DNA of 6,145 nucleotides from JAGLSB01 sp023135955 (lineage in GTDB: Bacteria > Bacteroidota > Bacteroidia > Bacteroidales > GCA-2748055): assembly GCA_030673645.1 (NCBI GenBank), contig DAOVIO010000210.1:1-6145 (forward strand), read 5' to 3'. Within the stretch, counting starts at the first letter, position 1. Every line of letters starts with the position of its first letter. The position numbers and the translations under genes are program-made. The notes below the pieces were generated by a model that was not told where the DNA came from, ran no database searches, and was given only the letters and a program-made list of their open reading frames with translations. This document shows positions 5,234 to 6,145 of this stretch, in pieces.

Positions 5234-5493
5234 AGCACAGAATATTTTATTTTTAGTCTATAACTATATAGGAATTTACCGAAAAATTGTCCTGCAGCAA
5301 ATATCAATATAAATAATATCCGAAACAACCAATCTATCTCAACATCAAACAAATACCTTAATAAAATCGCTACAATAACCGGAATATGGATTGATAAAAA
5401 CCAATTAAATGAAAATTTCTTCTGGCTTTTTCTCCAATAGCCAAAGGGAATATTAATTATAAATACTATAATTGCTAATATAGCTATAATCAT
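5230..5493 (-). CDS. Small three-helix membrane protein in the heme operon
   Basis: An 87-residue hydrophobic protein with no domain name that I can assign. Three membrane segments are visible: about 1-17, 30-49 and 54-75. The first two are joined by a conserved-looking basic loop, NIPFGYWRKSQKKFSFNWF (14-32), followed by LSIHIPV (33-39) and Arg46 inside or beside helix 2. From memory, proteins with the NxPFGYWR...KFS..WF...H.PVP pattern are found next to heme genes in Bacteroidetes, but I cannot check this. It starts at an ATG (5491-5493) 7 bp after the protoporphyrinogen oxidase stop, and its TGA overlaps the hemH start. Being tightly sandwiched between two consecutive heme enzymes suggests a role in tetrapyrrole handling, for example membrane docking or electron or substrate transfer. 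This is inference from context only. Confidence 0.85.
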   Translation of the reverse strand: MIIAILAIIVFIINIPFGYWRKSQKKFSFNWFLSIHIPVIVAILLRYLFDVEIDWLFRILFILIFAAGQFFGKFLYSYRLKIKYSVL

Positions 5494-5500
5494 ATCAAAT

Positions 5501-6145
5501 TTATTTATTTAAAACTCTATTAGCCATTTGTTTTCCTTGCGTTATCCTATCGGCCATTCCAATACCATTACGCATATTCCCACCAAGTATTAATCCCGGA
5601 TATTTAGATTCTAAATGATATATTGTTTCAAATCGTTCTCCACTATCTACACCATATTGAGGTATTGCTTTATTGTGCCTAATTATCTTAAATAATTCAG
5701 GACTAAACTCATCAAGTTGCATTAATTCTTTTACTTCTCTTTCAACTAATCTGATAATCTCTTCATCACTTAAATCAACTAATTCATCTCTTCTTACTCC
5801 GCCAATAAATAAGGTTAATAAAGCTCCATTTTTAGGTGCACGATTCTTTAATAGTGTTGAAAGGAAAAGAACACCAAGTACATCTCTTTTTTCTTTGTGA
5901 GGTATTAAACCACCAAAGCCATCAAGGGGAAATCCTTTCCAGTTTTCAAAACCTAAAATAACTTCTATAACCCTTGCATAATAAAGTGAAGTTAGTTTTT
6001 TAATTTCATTTCCATCAATAAATGGAAGTATTTCAGGTAATGCAAATGCCCCTGTTGTTGTAATTACATCGTTGGCAATAAACTCTTTGGTTTCTCCATC
6101 AATAGATACTGAAATATGATACTTCCCATTTTCAGGCTTTACTAC
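5501..6145 (-). CDS. hemG: Protoporphyrinogen oxidase (HemY-type), 5' end cut off
   Basis: The frame is open from the window edge (6145) to a TAA at 5501-5503, giving the last 214 residues of a protein that is normally about 440-470 residues, so roughly the N-terminal half (including the Rossmann FAD motif) lies outside. It is the FAD-dependent, HemY-type enzyme (often labelled hemG in Bacteroidetes, unrelated to the flavodoxin-like E. coli HemG), which oxidises protoporphyrinogen IX, or coproporphyrinogen III in some lineages. Diagnostic segments: GFGGLIPHKEKRDVLGVLF (76-94 of the visible part), NRAPKNGALLTLFIGG (101-116), AIPQY (160-164), and the C-terminal FAD-binding stretch PGLILGGNMRNGIGMADRI (183-201), followed by the usual Q-G-K-x-x-A helix. 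An internal ATG at 5722 is not the start, since similarity continues upstream without a break. The gene comes first in the visible operon. Confidence 0.93.
   Translation of the reverse strand, partial: VVKPENGKYHISVSIDGETKEFIANDVITTTGAFALPEILPFIDGNEIKKLTSLYYARVIEVILGFENWKGFPLDGFGGLIPHKEKRDVLGVLFLSTLLKNRAPKNGALLTLFIGGVRRDELVDLSDEEIIRLVEREVKELMQLDEFSPELFKIIRHNKAIPQYGVDSGERFETIYHLESKYPGLILGGNMRNGIGMADRITQGKQMANRVLNK

Noticed and set aside
5673..5900. Plus-strand frame of 75 codons
   Set aside because: It is the antisense of the protoporphyrinogen oxidase coding region and is Ser/Asn/Leu-rich, as expected for a shadow frame.
1..6145. CRISPR array or other regularly spaced repeats
   Set aside because: No repeat unit recurs at regular spacing anywhere in the window.

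Overview
The window is AT-rich DNA that most likely comes from a Bacteroidota (Bacteroidetes) chromosome. The evidence is protein-level: a ferrochelatase and an oxygen-dependent-type protoporphyrinogen oxidase of the Bacteroidetes kind with a small membrane protein between them, an IS21-type transposase remnant, a DUF6088-type AbiEi, and starts without clear Shine-Dalgarno sequences. No taxonomic search was possible.

Right side (4229-6145, minus strand): a compact heme operon read right to left. It holds protoporphyrinogen oxidase (5' end cut by the window edge), then an 87-residue three-helix membrane protein, then ferrochelatase. The spacers are 7 bp and a 4-bp stop/start overlap. These two enzymes carry out the last two steps of protoheme synthesis, so this is the chromosomal backbone.

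Middle (1696-4110): an accessory layer. An abiEi-abiEii toxin-antitoxin pair (type IV, abortive infection) is read on the minus strand with overlapping genes. A 9-bp-arm palindrome lies just upstream of abiEi, as expected for an autorepressor operator. Next to it is a decayed IS21-family element: the C-terminal quarter of istA, no istB, and two terminal-repeat-like sites. A short minus-strand coding fragment lies between the operator and the IS remnant.

Left side (1-1695): a second accessory layer. At 1673-1695 there is an isolated copy of the 3' end of a tmRNA (or tRNA-Ala) gene, with T-loop and acceptor strand but no rest of the RNA. This is the classic scar of site-specific integration into ssrA. 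To its left is a stand-alone RelA/SpoT-type alarmone synthetase gene. It is followed by a 67-bp palindromic site that closely resembles an integron attC, then by a 102-residue ORF that looks truncated, and finally by the 3' end of a plus-strand gene that converges on it. The alarmone synthetase gene starts 35 bp after a GTTAGC core and ends before a full attC-like site, so it has the layout of an integron gene cassette.

Best reading: a stable heme locus flanked by a hotspot where a cassette-borne alarmone synthetase, an ssrA-integrated element, an AbiE system and an IS21 have piled up. The most interesting points are the cassette-like alarmone synthetase, the ssrA attachment scar, and the conserved-looking membrane protein inside the heme operon.
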